Source of the DNA: an archaeon
Lineage (GTDB): Archaea; Nanobdellota; Nanobdellia; SCGC-AAA011-G17; PNOQ01
Reading direction: 5' to 3'
Assembly (NCBI GenBank): GCA_018671245.1
Contig: JABHIB010000011.1
Location: forward strand, 1-40,874
DNA length: 40,874 nt
The notes beneath the pieces were generated by a model. That model did not search any database. It was not told the DNA's origin and was given only the letters and a program-made list of their open reading frames with translations. This document shows, piece by piece, positions 1 to 8,658 of this stretch (the stretch's first letter is position 1; each line of letters opens with the position of its first letter). A program made the translations under genes and the position numbers.

Positions 1-1
1 A

Positions 2-1063
2 AAGAGGTTATTATGTTTAGTTTTAGTGTTTCTTATAATTGGTATGTCTTTTGGTTATTCTTCTGATATTTTATTTAGTAATGTTGAAGTTCCTAGAGTT
101 AGTGTTGAAAAAGATTCTGAAAGAGTTTCTTCTGAAGGTTTGACTCGTTATGTTCGAGGTTTAAATGGATTAGTTGCATCGGTTAAGGATTCAGAGATTA
201 AATATTATCACTCTGATAGGATTCAGAGTAATCGATTAGTAACTGATTCTTCAGGTTCTGTTGAGAATGAATTTAAGTCATTGCCTTTTGGACAGAAGGT
301 TTTTAATTCTGGCGTCAAGTATGCTTTTGCAACTGGAAAGGAATTGGATGAATCTGATTTGTATTATTTTGGAGCTAGATATTATGATTCTAATTTGGGT
401 AGATTTACTAGTGTTGATCCATTTCCTTCTGAACCTGCTTATCAATATGTTAATAATAATCCAACGAATATGGTTGATTCTAGTGGACGATTTGCTATTG
501 CTATTCCTGCCATAGGCTTGGGAGAAGCAGTTATTTTAACAGCTGCAGTTTTAACAGCTACAGCTACCCTAATTCAAACTGGTAGTGCGGAAGCTGCTGC
601 TGAAAAATTTGAGGAAACATTTGTTGAACCTAATAAAATATTATTTGAAAATTTAGTCAATGCTCCTAAATTAGATGCTACTAATGTAGTTCCACTAATC
701 CTTATTAATATTCTAACAAAAAAAGGTTCAGAAGAAGATTCAACAACAGGTCCGGAAGAGAGTTCGGATTCTAATCCGATTAATAAGTGGTTAGATGAGA
801 TACTTGAAGATCATAAACGTGAACTTGGTGAAACTGGGACTCCTAATGATCCTGAAGAAGATCCAGATTTTGATCCGGATGGATCTAGAAGAAGTTCAGA
901 CGAAGATATACCTAAAAGGTTGTCTGATGAGTATGATTTAGATAAGGCTCAAAGAGGGAGACTTCGTGACCTTATGCATAAACAAAAGGGTCCAGGACAA
1001 AACCATTTACCTGAGCAGACTATAAGGGAACTAATTATAGATAACTTATTACCTCCATCTTAA
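2..1063 (+). CDS. Miniature secreted Rhs-core protein, copy 1 (5' end truncated by window edge); RHS-associated core, hydrophobic segment, acidic linker and unique C-terminal tail
   Basis: Core reads YYHSDRIQSNRLVTDSSG...LPFGQ...ATGKELDESDLYYFGARYYDSNLGRFTSVDP...YVNNNPTNMVDSSG, matching the RHS repeat-associated core pattern. The listed ORF start (GTG at 26) is internal; the same sequence at 40736 shows a true ATG start MKKRLLCLVLVFLIIGMSFGYSS. Confidence 0.85.
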   Translation, partial: KRLLCLVLVFLIIGMSFGYSSDILFSNVEVPRVSVEKDSERVSSEGLTRYVRGLNGLVASVKDSEIKYYHSDRIQSNRLVTDSSGSVENEFKSLPFGQKVFNSGVKYAFATGKELDESDLYYFGARYYDSNLGRFTSVDPFPSEPAYQYVNNNPTNMVDSSGRFAIAIPAIGLGEAVILTAAVLTATATLIQTGSAEAAAEKFEETFVEPNKILFENLVNAPKLDATNVVPLILINILTKKGSEEDSTTGPEESSDSNPINKWLDEILEDHKRELGETGTPNDPEEDPDFDPDGSRRSSDEDIPKRLSDEYDLDKAQRGRLRDLMHKQKGPGQNHLPEQTIRELIIDNLLPPS

Positions 1064-1089
1064 TTTTTAAATTAAAAAAAAGAATTTTT

Positions 1090-1290
1090 TTAAGACTTTT
1101 TAAATTTAGCAACTTCTTCAAGAAGATCAACATGACCTAAAAATAAAGCTCTACAACAATACCTTTTAATGCCTAAGTCATCTAAGACTTTCTTTTTGTC
1201 TTCGCCTTTCTCTTCAGTTCTTTCCTTGTATTCTTCCCAAAGGTGCCCTACAGGTTTTCCGCATGAAAAGCATCTTATTGGTATTATCAT
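1090..1290 (-). CDS. rpoN: DNA-directed RNA polymerase subunit N
   Basis: [21 protein letters not shown]...[25 protein letters not shown] is characteristic of RpoN/Rpb10. Confidence 0.97.
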   Translation of the reverse strand: MIIPIRCFSCGKPVGHLWEEYKERTEEKGEDKKKVLDDLGIKRYCCRALFLGHVDLLEEVAKFKKS

Positions 1291-1300
1291 TTTTATTTCC

Positions 1301-1696
1301 TTAACGGTATGATTTTGTACGTTTTGCTCTAGCTTTAGAATCGCCAGGCTTACAAGCTTCTTTGTATCTTGTGTCTGCTATTAATAAATGTCTATCATAA
1401 TCTAAGAATGTTTGTTTAAGTGATTTTTTTGATTCTACAAATGCACGTGCGATTGCCAATCTTGCAGCTTCTGCTTGAGCTTGCCATCCGCCACCATTAA
1501 CTCTTACTCTGATATCGTATTTAGAAGCATCTGCACCTACTATTATTATAGGTTCTTTTATCCTCATTTGAGCTATTTTTGGCTCATAGTTCTCTAAAAG
1601 TGTGGAGTTTATTCTAATCAAACCTTTTCCAGGTTTTATTGTTGCTTTTGCAACTGCTCTTTTTCTCTTTCCTGCTTTATGGAATATATTATTCAT
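1301..1696 (-). CDS. rps9: 30S ribosomal protein uS9
   Basis: [17 protein letters not shown]... and C-terminal [24 protein letters not shown]. Confidence 0.97.
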   Translation of the reverse strand: MNNIFHKAGKRKRAVAKATIKPGKGLIRINSTLLENYEPKIAQMRIKEPIIIVGADASKYDIRVRVNGGGWQAQAEAARLAIARAFVESKKSLKQTFLDYDRHLLIADTRYKEACKPGDSKARAKRTKSYR

Positions 1697-2103
1697 TTTA
1701 GGTTTTTACAAAGTTCTCCAACTGTAGTGTATTTTAAAATCTTTCCTTTTGTGATTTTTGCTGCTTCTGGACTTTCTGGCTTATTTTCTTTAAATTCGTC
1801 AGGCGCTCCTAAGTAGCACATTATTCTTTTGAATGCATTTTTACCTTTTTCTTTTTTGTATGGCAACATTCCTCTGATTGCTCTTCTTGTAAATCTATCA
1901 GGCATTTTTTGGAAAAAAGGACCTTTTAAGGGACATCCCCTTTTTGCTTTTATTTTATATGCTTCTAAAACAGATTTTTTATCTCCAGCTATAATTATGT
2001 TTTCACAGTTAATTATATCTATCTTCTCTCCGAGTAATGCTCTCTTTGCAACAATTGCTGCCATTCTTCCTAATATTAAATCTGTTCCATCTATTACTGC
2101 CAT
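1693..2103 (-). CDS. rpl13: 50S ribosomal protein uL13
   Basis: IDGTDLILGRMAAIVAKRALLGEKIDIINCENIIIAG...RAIRGMLPYKKEKGKNAFKRI. Confidence 0.96.
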   Translation of the reverse strand: MAVIDGTDLILGRMAAIVAKRALLGEKIDIINCENIIIAGDKKSVLEAYKIKAKRGCPLKGPFFQKMPDRFTRRAIRGMLPYKKEKGKNAFKRIMCYLGAPDEFKENKPESPEAAKITKGKILKYTTVGELCKNLK

Positions 2104-2104
2104 T

Positions 2105-2455
2105 TTAACAAATTATCCTTGTATTTTTTCCTTTTTGATCTTTCTTCAATAACTCTCTTATTGTTAGAGTGTTTTTAAGTTTATTTTTTGCTGTTTCTGA
2201 AAAGTGAAATGCAGCAATTGTTAACTCGTGATTTAGTTCACCATTACCTAGAACTTTTCCAGGCACTACTATAGTTTCCCCTTTTTTTGTTACTTTATTT
2301 AATTTTGAAATATTAACTGTCCTTTTTCTTCTTGTTGGTTTTTCTAATTCTTTAGCTATTACTTTCCAAAAAGGAGATTTCTCTTTATGTGAATGAACCT
2401 TCAAATCAAGTATCAGGTTTTTCAATTGTTCGTTTGTGTGTTTTGCTTTTTTCAT
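2105..2455 (-). CDS. rpl18e: 50S ribosomal protein eL18
   Basis: Archaeal eL18 pattern RRKRTVNISKLNKVTKKGETIVVPGKVLGNGELNHELTIAAFHFSETAKNKL; position between uL13 and tRNA-Leu/rpoD. Confidence 0.94.
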   Translation of the reverse strand: MKKAKHTNEQLKNLILDLKVHSHKEKSPFWKVIAKELEKPTRRKRTVNISKLNKVTKKGETIVVPGKVLGNGELNHELTIAAFHFSETAKNKLKNTLTIRELLKKDQKGKNTRIIC

Positions 2456-2465
2456 TTTTTTATTA

Positions 2466-2549
2466 TGCGAGGGACAGGACTCGAACCTGCGTAGGCACTA
2501 AGCCATACGGGCCTTAACCGTATCCGTTTGACCACTCCGGCACCCTCGC
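2466..2549 (-). tRNA. tRNA-Leu(AAG), type II with variable arm
   Basis: Acceptor GCGAGGG/CCCTCGC, D arm CCGGAGTGGTCAAACGG, anticodon stem-loop TACGG-TTAAGGC-CCGTA (anticodon AAG), long variable arm, T arm GCAGG-TTCGAGT-CCTGT. Confidence 0.9.
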
Positions 2550-2566
2550 ATTAGCGAGAGTGAATA

Positions 2567-3379
2567 TTATGATCTTTTTAAAGATGGTAGTTTTAACTTT
2601 TTACCGTCTTGTTTTATTGCTTTTGCAAAATCTCCAGTTTTCTCATTAAGTTTCTCTATTGAGGTTCTTAATATTTCTTCCGGAGCTAATTGTCCAAATG
2701 ATTCTACTTTGAATATGAAATTATCTCTATCATATTTGATAGCTAAGATATCTTTGTTTATATTTGCACAAGCTTGGTATAAATCATTTCTCAATAATTT
2801 TTCTTCATCTAATTTACCATCTTTAAATGCTTGCTTAGGATATTTGTCTTTAAATTTATCAAAATCTACATGTGAATTGTTTATTTTTAATTTTGCTTTG
2901 TGTTTGTAAAATATTGCACCAGGCATATACTTTGCATGGTTTTTTCCTAAACCTAATATTGCTGTAGCCTCGAATTTAATTTTTTGTCCTTCTAATAAAA
3001 GAACTAATGGCATTTTTGGATGATATGCTTTTATTTCCTCATCTGTTGCAGTTAATTCTTCTGCATAAACCATTTTAGGACCTTCTGATTTTAGAGATAT
3101 AATTGTTCTACAAAGATTACAACCTTCTCCTTTACATTTACAATTCTCTGGTAAATTATATATCTTAAGATCTGTTGTTAGTGGGACTAATCCTATTCTA
3201 TGAGCTAGTATTTCATCATAAAGTGCTGAATCATTTGCGAAGAAATTTATTTCATCAATTGCCATAGTTGGCACTTCAGAAATCATTATTCTTCTTAGTG
3301 TGTTAGCAAATGTTTCATTTGATTCTGTTAATTCAAATGTTAATTTTTGCTCAGTTTTTTCTAGGATATTAATTTTCAT
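2567..3379 (-). CDS. rpoD: DNA-directed RNA polymerase subunit D
   Basis: MKINILEKTEQKLTFELTESNETFANTLRRIMISEVPTMAIDEINFFANDSALYDEILAHRIGLVPL; start set to the internal Met just after uS11, upstream ORF extension is probably not translated. Confidence 0.95.
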   Translation of the reverse strand: MKINILEKTEQKLTFELTESNETFANTLRRIMISEVPTMAIDEINFFANDSALYDEILAHRIGLVPLTTDLKIYNLPENCKCKGEGCNLCRTIISLKSEGPKMVYAEELTATDEEIKAYHPKMPLVLLLEGQKIKFEATAILGLGKNHAKYMPGAIFYKHKAKLKINNSHVDFDKFKDKYPKQAFKDGKLDEEKLLRNDLYQACANINKDILAIKYDRDNFIFKVESFGQLAPEEILRTSIEKLNEKTGDFAKAIKQDGKKLKLPSLKRS

Positions 3380-3380
3380 T

Positions 3381-3788
3381 TTATACTCTTCTTCCTCTTT
3401 TACCACCTTTCTTACGACATCCATCGTGAGGTACAGGTGTTACTTCTGAGATCTTTCCTATTCTTATTCCTGCTCTTGCAAGTGTTCTTATTGCTGCCTG
3501 TGCACCTGATCCTGTACTCATAGGTCCATTGTGTCCACCAGGAGCTCTAATTCTTAAATTTAAGGCATTGATTCCTTTATCTCTTATATTCTCTGCAATC
3601 ATCTTTGCTGCGTTCATAGCTGCAGTAGGACTGCTTTCTAATCTGTGGGATTTTGTAACCATTCCACCAGATGATTTAGCTATAGTTTCTGTTCCAGTAA
3701 TATCAGTTACATGAATTATTGTATTATTATATGATGAATAAATGTGTGCTATTCCCCATTTCAATTTTTTTTGTTGTTTTTGAATCAT
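3381..3788 (-). CDS. rps11: 30S ribosomal protein uS11
   Basis: [52 protein letters not shown]...[19 protein letters not shown]. Confidence 0.97.
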   Translation of the reverse strand: MIQKQQKKLKWGIAHIYSSYNNTIIHVTDITGTETIAKSSGGMVTKSHRLESSPTAAMNAAKMIAENIRDKGINALNLRIRAPGGHNGPMSTGSGAQAAIRTLARAGIRIGKISEVTPVPHDGCRKKGGKRGRRV

Positions 3789-4516
3789 TTTTTATCCTCT
3801 TTAACTTCTTCTTTAGGGGTTTCTTTAACTTCTTCAGTTTTCGGAGTTTCCTCTACCTTAGGTTTTTCTTCAGTTTTTGGAGCTTCTTTTTTAACTGGCT
3901 CTTCTACTTTAGGTTTTGGAATTTCCTTTACTTCTTTTGGAGATTCAGGTTTTTCTTCAGTCTTAACAACTTCTTTTTTCTCACCTTTATATTCTCCAGG
4001 AACTTCTTTTTTATCTTCCATATCTTCTTTTGCAAATCTTGAGTTAGGATTTACTACAACTTTCCCTTCTTCGTCTGCATTAACTAAGTATGATGGAATT
4101 GTTATTTTTTTATTATCTACTAGTACATGTCCATGAACTATCATTTGACGTGCTTGATCAATTGTTCTTGAGACTTTTCTTTTGAAGACTATTGTTTGCA
4201 ATCTTCTCTCTAAAAAATCTTTTGTTGTTAATTCAAGAATATCATCAAGGTCTGTACCTTTTGCGATTAATTTAAATTTCATTAAATGGGTTAAAAGATC
4301 TTCTTTCTCTTTTAGAGCTTGTGGAGAATCTTTTGCAGCAATAATTTTCTTAACTTGAGTTGTTACTTTTCTTAATTTTGCTGTACTCTTCCAAATCTCT
4401 TCCTTATTTTTTAAACCGTAATCTCTCTTTAATTCTTTCTCTTGGTCTATTCTTTCTTTTTGCCAAGGGTGCGAAGGAGTTGTATACTTTTTTCTTTGTC
4501 TTTTTGTTTGTCCCAT
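3785..4516 (-). CDS. rps4: 30S ribosomal protein uS4 with long K/E/P-rich C-terminal extension
   Basis: N-terminal [25 protein letters not shown]...[12 protein letters not shown] and S4 domain [42 protein letters not shown]; followed by about 70 aa low-complexity tail. Confidence 0.96.
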   Translation of the reverse strand: MGQTKRQRKKYTTPSHPWQKERIDQEKELKRDYGLKNKEEIWKSTAKLRKVTTQVKKIIAAKDSPQALKEKEDLLTHLMKFKLIAKGTDLDDILELTTKDFLERRLQTIVFKRKVSRTIDQARQMIVHGHVLVDNKKITIPSYLVNADEEGKVVVNPNSRFAKEDMEDKKEVPGEYKGEKKEVVKTEEKPESPKEVKEIPKPKVEEPVKKEAPKTEEKPKVEETPKTEEVKETPKEEVKEDKK

Positions 4517-4526
4517 TTTAATCTAG

Positions 4527-4991
4527 TTATTTCTTTTTCTTCTTTACTCCCATACCTTTACCTTTATTGCTTCTGAAGTTTGATCTTGTTCTTTGACCTC
4601 TTACAGGTAATCCTACGGATAGTCTTAAACCACGATAACTTTTAATTTTTTGTAATCTTTTGTAATCGAATTCTTTTTGAAGTTTTAAATCAATATTAAT
4701 TTTATGTTTATCTATTCCTTCGTCGTAATCTTTTCTTCTATTTAGTGCCCAACTTGGAATTCCTATTTTTTCAGGATCTTTTAGAGCTTCTTCTATTTGT
4801 TGTATTTCTGCGTCTTTAAGATCTCCTATTCTTTTATTTTTATCTAGGTCTAAAGCTACACAGATTGCGTTGGAAAATGAATGTCCTATCCCCTTTACTT
4901 TTATTAGTCCACCTATGATTGATTTTTTCCCATCTATATCTGTCATAGAGATACGTACGATGTGTTTGAAATCTTTATTTTCTTCTGTCAT
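4527..4991 (-). CDS. rps13: 30S ribosomal protein uS13
   Basis: HIVRISMTDIDGKKSIIGGLIKVKGIGHSFSNAICVALDLD...SYRGLRLSVGLPVRGQRTRSNFRSNKGKGMGVKKK. Confidence 0.96.
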   Translation of the reverse strand: MTEENKDFKHIVRISMTDIDGKKSIIGGLIKVKGIGHSFSNAICVALDLDKNKRIGDLKDAEIQQIEEALKDPEKIGIPSWALNRRKDYDEGIDKHKINIDLKLQKEFDYKRLQKIKSYRGLRLSVGLPVRGQRTRSNFRSNKGKGMGVKKKKK

Positions 4992-5043
4992 TTTATGTGT
5001 TTACAAAGTTTCGATTGGCTTTAAAAAGCTTTTGGCCAGTCAT

Positions 5044-5610
5044 TTAATTGTTTGTGAAGATCTTATGTTTGTCTTCGTTATCTAATTCAACAAATATTCT
5101 CTTTATTATTGTATTTTTTGGGTTCGGAACTAGTTTAATACGATTGCTAATATCTTCGAATGACTCGAAGGGTTTTTCGTCTCTTTTATCTAGTATTTCT
5201 CTTGTGTGTCTTTTCCCAATTCCAGGTAATAATTCTAACTGGTGCATTCTCATGTTTATTGGTCCTGCGTTATTGAAAAAGTCAACAAATCTTTTTTCAT
5301 TTTTATCTATTAAAGATTCTATTGCGTCTTCTATTTCTAGTTTTGCTGTTTGAGTTAATTTTGATAGTGGTATCTTCCCAGATATATGATGGATCCTATC
5401 TCTTTTACCTTCTCCAATATATACTTTATCTAGAGGCTGTAAGAATTCATCTTTTTTTGGAACTAATTCTAATATTGTAAAATGTTCACACCCTATAGCT
5501 TGGGCTATTGCAGTCTTCTGATGCAACGGCCTTGAATCGTAATGATATCCGTGTTTTAGAAAGTCCAATATTATTGCACTTTCTTCTTTTGCTATTGGTG
5601 TTCTCAACAT
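5044..5610 (-). CDS. DUF655 family protein (helix-hairpin-helix containing, archaeal conserved)
   Basis: AIGCEHFTILELVPK...VYIGEGKRDRIHHISGKI...LELLPGIGKRHTREILDKRDEKPFESFEDISNRI; located next to rpoF/eL21 as in many archaea. Confidence 0.88.
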   Translation of the reverse strand: MLRTPIAKEESAIILDFLKHGYHYDSRPLHQKTAIAQAIGCEHFTILELVPKKDEFLQPLDKVYIGEGKRDRIHHISGKIPLSKLTQTAKLEIEDAIESLIDKNEKRFVDFFNNAGPINMRMHQLELLPGIGKRHTREILDKRDEKPFESFEDISNRIKLVPNPKNTIIKRIFVELDNEDKHKIFTNN

Positions 5611-5630
5611 TTTTAATTATGATATTGTTA

Positions 5631-5960
5631 TTAGGCATGTTTTTTCACTGTGTCTAGTATTTTCTTTAAATCTTCTTCTTTAAGAGTTAGATTTTCTCCA
5701 GATAGAGTTGTTTTCAAACTGTCAATATCTGTTGGCATGATGTTCATTATTGTTGTTATGTTATGTTCACCAAGTCTAGTTATGCCTAGCTCTTCAAGTT
5801 CTTTTCTTATTTCACTTGGTTTTCTTGATTTTGTAATTATCCCTATATATTCGTCGACTTTTTTTGCTCTGAAGTTAAGTTCTTTATCTCTTTTCTTCAT
5901 TTCGTCAAGACTTTTCTTTATCTCGAATGCATCTAGGGATTTTTGTGATATTATTTCCAT
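5631..5960 (-). CDS. rpoF: RNA polymerase Rpb4/RpoF-family subunit
   Basis: Small helical protein with ...RKELEELGITRLGEHNITTIMNIMPTDIDSLKTTLSGENLTLKEEDLKKILDTVKKH; synteny eL21-rpoF-DUF655. Confidence 0.9.
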   Translation of the reverse strand: MEIISQKSLDAFEIKKSLDEMKKRDKELNFRAKKVDEYIGIITKSRKPSEIRKELEELGITRLGEHNITTIMNIMPTDIDSLKTTLSGENLTLKEEDLKKILDTVKKHA

Positions 5961-5961
5961 T

Positions 5962-6252
5962 TTATTGTTTTTTTAAGTGGATCGGATGAGATATCAGTGT
6001 TTTTGTTTTTTTCCCATCTTTTATTTTTATACAGTAATTTGATCCTTGTTTTCCTTCAACTATTCCAGCTTTTCCATGAAATCTTGGATGGAACATTCCT
6101 TTTTGTACTGCTGGTTCTGCAACTAAATAAACTGCTTCTCCTACATCGAACTTTTGAGAATATTTCGTTACACTAATTTTTCCTCTAGTTCTAACGCTTT
6201 TTCGCAGTTTTGATCTTGTTTTTCTTCGGTTTCCACCTATTCTTTGTACCAT
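5962..6252 (-). CDS. rpl21e: 50S ribosomal protein eL21
   Basis: RIGGNRRKTRSKLRKSVRTRGKISVTKYSQKFDVGEAVYLVAEPAVQKGMFHPRFHGKAGIVEGKQGSNYCIKIKDG. Confidence 0.96.
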   Translation of the reverse strand: MVQRIGGNRRKTRSKLRKSVRTRGKISVTKYSQKFDVGEAVYLVAEPAVQKGMFHPRFHGKAGIVEGKQGSNYCIKIKDGKKTKTLISHPIHLKKQ

Positions 6253-6301
6253 TTTTGTTCTATTTAGTCCTATTGGGGCTATTTATAAATGTTTTTATAA
6301 T

Positions 6302-6583
6302 TTAAACTTTAGCTAATATATCTTTAAGTGCTTGATTTACTGCATAAAATATGTTATCGTTTTTGTTAGTTGATGTATATATTCTATCTGCAGTTATTGA
6401 AATGTTTATCTCGTATTTTGAATCTTTTTCTAATTCTACTGTTATTTTCTTGAAACTATTCGATTTTTCCAAAATATCTTCTGTAAATTTTCCAATGATT
6501 TTTTTTATTACTGATAATTCTAGTGGATCTATTATTTCGAAATTCACTAATTCTATAATTCCATCACCTAATTCTATTGTCAT
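6302..6583 (-). CDS. Small conserved hypothetical protein, weak resemblance to the HPF/RaiA-like ribosome-associated fold
   Basis: 93 aa; pattern FKKITVELEKDSKYEINISITADRIYTSTNKNDNIFYAVNQALKDILAKV. Confidence 0.55.
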   Translation of the reverse strand: MTIELGDGIIELVNFEIIDPLELSVIKKIIGKFTEDILEKSNSFKKITVELEKDSKYEINISITADRIYTSTNKNDNIFYAVNQALKDILAKV

Positions 6584-6588
6584 TTTGT

Positions 6589-8316
6589 TTATTCCGGTTT
6601 AGATTGTTTTAAATCTTTCGTTACATAAGGTCCTTCTTTTTTATATCCTATATTGTAATAATACTCCCTAACTCCGATTCCAGAAATAACAACCATTTTG
6701 TTTTTTTTGTTTTGTATTGCTATGTCTTCTGCTTCTTGCATTAGTTTCTTTCCCCAACCTCTATGTTGAACTTTTCCTATATCTCCTATCGCCGTAGCTG
6801 TTCCGTATACATGTAGCTCTCTAATTAATGCAGAATCTTTTGTAATTTCTTTTCTTAAGAATTCATGAGGAAATCTCATTCTTACAAATCCGACTAATAT
6901 ATTATTCTTTGTATCTTCTACAGATATGAAAAATTCTGTTCCTTTTGATGCTTTATATTTGTCAACTTTTAATTTTACACTATTCCAGTCTATCTCTCTT
7001 CCTCTAGGTTCTCTGCACCTTATACAATTACATTCCATCTTGTAGTTTTCTGAAATGTATTGTCTAAAATTTGTCATCTCTACTCCTGCTGCCCATTGTT
7101 TCGTTGGGATGTCTCTTTGTATTCTCATAATTCTACAGTACTCTGGAACGTGTTTTTTGAATTTTACAATCATTGCTGCTGCATCTTTTGCCGAGAGTGG
7201 AACGAATGTCCCATTTTCGTATTCTGTGTAGAGTGCTGTACCTTTACTTACCATTGTTGGATATATTTTCAACATGTCCGGTTTAAAATCAGGGTTTGAA
7301 AATAATTCTTTCATACCTTCTAGATCTCTTTTTTTATCTGTCATTGGAAGTCCAGGCATGTAGTGTCCTGCAACTTTGAATCCTAGATCTTTTAGATTTC
7401 TTATCGATGTTTTTGTGTCTTCAACTGTGTGCCCTCTGTTGATTTTTTTTATCACATCTTCGTAAACTGTTTGTATTCCTAATTCAACTCTTGTGCAACC
7501 CCATTTTAACATTTGATTCCCGTGTTCTAAAAATCCCCAATCTGGTTTTGTTTCTATACAGAGTGCAACACATCTTACTTTCGCTGTTTCATTTTCTATT
7601 TGTTCTTTTTCTAGTGAACATTCTTTTTTTAGTTTCAATAATCTTTTGTGAATTCTTTTTGTTCTTTCTTTATCTTCAAAATTATCTGTTGGTAGTTCGT
7701 AGAATTCTTTGAACTTTTTGTAATCAAAATCTCCATTTTTTTTGAAAAATAATTTTGAAAAATCGTTCATTGCCTTGAAAGAGTATTTGATAAATTCTTC
7801 CTGATAATCTAGTGGAAATGAAGGGAATGTCCCACCCATTACTATTAGTTCAACTTTGTCGAAGTTGTGTCCGAGTAAAACATATTGTTCTAGTCTGTTA
7901 AATATTTGTAGATATGCATCGAAATGATTTCTTATTCCTCTCATTGTTGCTGGTTCTCCACCAGTGTAAGATTGAGGTACATCTCCGTATCTACTGTTTG
8001 GTCCACCTGGGCAGTATATGCATCTTCCGTGCGGACAAGGAATAGGTTTTGTCATTATTGCTACTGGCGCAATTCCTGAGATACTTCTTGTTGGTTTTGT
8101 CATTAGAACTTTTTTTAATTTTGAGATTTTGTCTTCTGGAGCGTTTATTAAAATTTCAACAAGACTTGGAAATTTTGCAGGTTTGTGTTCTTTTGCTAGC
8201 TTATCTCTAAGGTTGAGAATTTCTTTTCTAGTTTGTATATCTCGCTCTAGTATTTCCTTTGCTACTAGTTTACAAAATTTTTCCGTTTCCATAGGGTTTT
8301 CATTTAATCGCAACAT
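6589..8316 (-). CDS. elp3: Elp3 family tRNA uridine(34) acetyltransferase (radical SAM plus GNAT)
   Basis: CPHGRCIYCPGGPNSRYGDVPQSYTGGEPA, ETKPDW, TRVELGIQTVYEDVIKKINRGHTVEDT, C-terminal GNAT HRGWGKKLMQEAEDIA. Confidence 0.97.
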   Translation of the reverse strand: MLRLNENPMETEKFCKLVAKEILERDIQTRKEILNLRDKLAKEHKPAKFPSLVEILINAPEDKISKLKKVLMTKPTRSISGIAPVAIMTKPIPCPHGRCIYCPGGPNSRYGDVPQSYTGGEPATMRGIRNHFDAYLQIFNRLEQYVLLGHNFDKVELIVMGGTFPSFPLDYQEEFIKYSFKAMNDFSKLFFKKNGDFDYKKFKEFYELPTDNFEDKERTKRIHKRLLKLKKECSLEKEQIENETAKVRCVALCIETKPDWGFLEHGNQMLKWGCTRVELGIQTVYEDVIKKINRGHTVEDTKTSIRNLKDLGFKVAGHYMPGLPMTDKKRDLEGMKELFSNPDFKPDMLKIYPTMVSKGTALYTEYENGTFVPLSAKDAAAMIVKFKKHVPEYCRIMRIQRDIPTKQWAAGVEMTNFRQYISENYKMECNCIRCREPRGREIDWNSVKLKVDKYKASKGTEFFISVEDTKNNILVGFVRMRFPHEFLRKEITKDSALIRELHVYGTATAIGDIGKVQHRGWGKKLMQEAEDIAIQNKKNKMVVISGIGVREYYYNIGYKKEGPYVTKDLKQSKPE

Positions 8317-8343
8317 TTAAAAGTTGTGTTTATAGGATAGTTA

Positions 8344-8614
8344 TGTAGGCTAGACTGGGTAGTTAGCTCTTACTTGTTACCACAAATGAGCTTTATGGTG
8401 GGGTTGAAGCCTAGTTGAGGCTTTAGATTTGATAAATGGTCTCAGCTCGTACGTTGATACTTTGCCCTATTTGGCGGGTATTTTTGAGAATTAAGTCAGG
8501 CCGGGAACGGAGCAGCTTTAATCTTTTATATCCGTGCTTGTAGGATCCAAAGGGGAGGAAAAGCTGGGGTTAAGCTGTTTATTGAGTTTTTTGTCGATAC
8601 TGGGTGTGCCTACA
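8344..8614 (+). ncRNA. ffs: Signal recognition particle 7S RNA
   Basis: Conserved helix 8 segment gtcaggccgggaacggagcagc at about 8493-8515 and terminal complementarity gtaggc (8345) / gcctac (8608-8613); about 270 nt. Confidence 0.9.
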
Positions 8615-8658
8615 CTTATTTATTGGATAAGTTTATATATATTTTATTTTATATCTGT

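Noticed and set aside
261-515. 84-aa ORF in another frame of Rhs copy 1
   Set aside because: Out-of-frame overlap with a well-supported coding region.
3090-3180. CKCKGEGCNLC in RpoD as a novel Fe-S cluster
   Set aside because: Corresponds to the Cys loop commonly found at this position in Rpb3/RpoD homologues; no reason to call it novel.
1829-5976. Plus-strand ORFs opposite the ribosomal cluster (e.g. 1829-2152, 3719-4042, 3744-4136, 5650-5976)
   Set aside because: Antisense to clearly assigned genes, low-complexity S/F/L-rich translations, no family signal.
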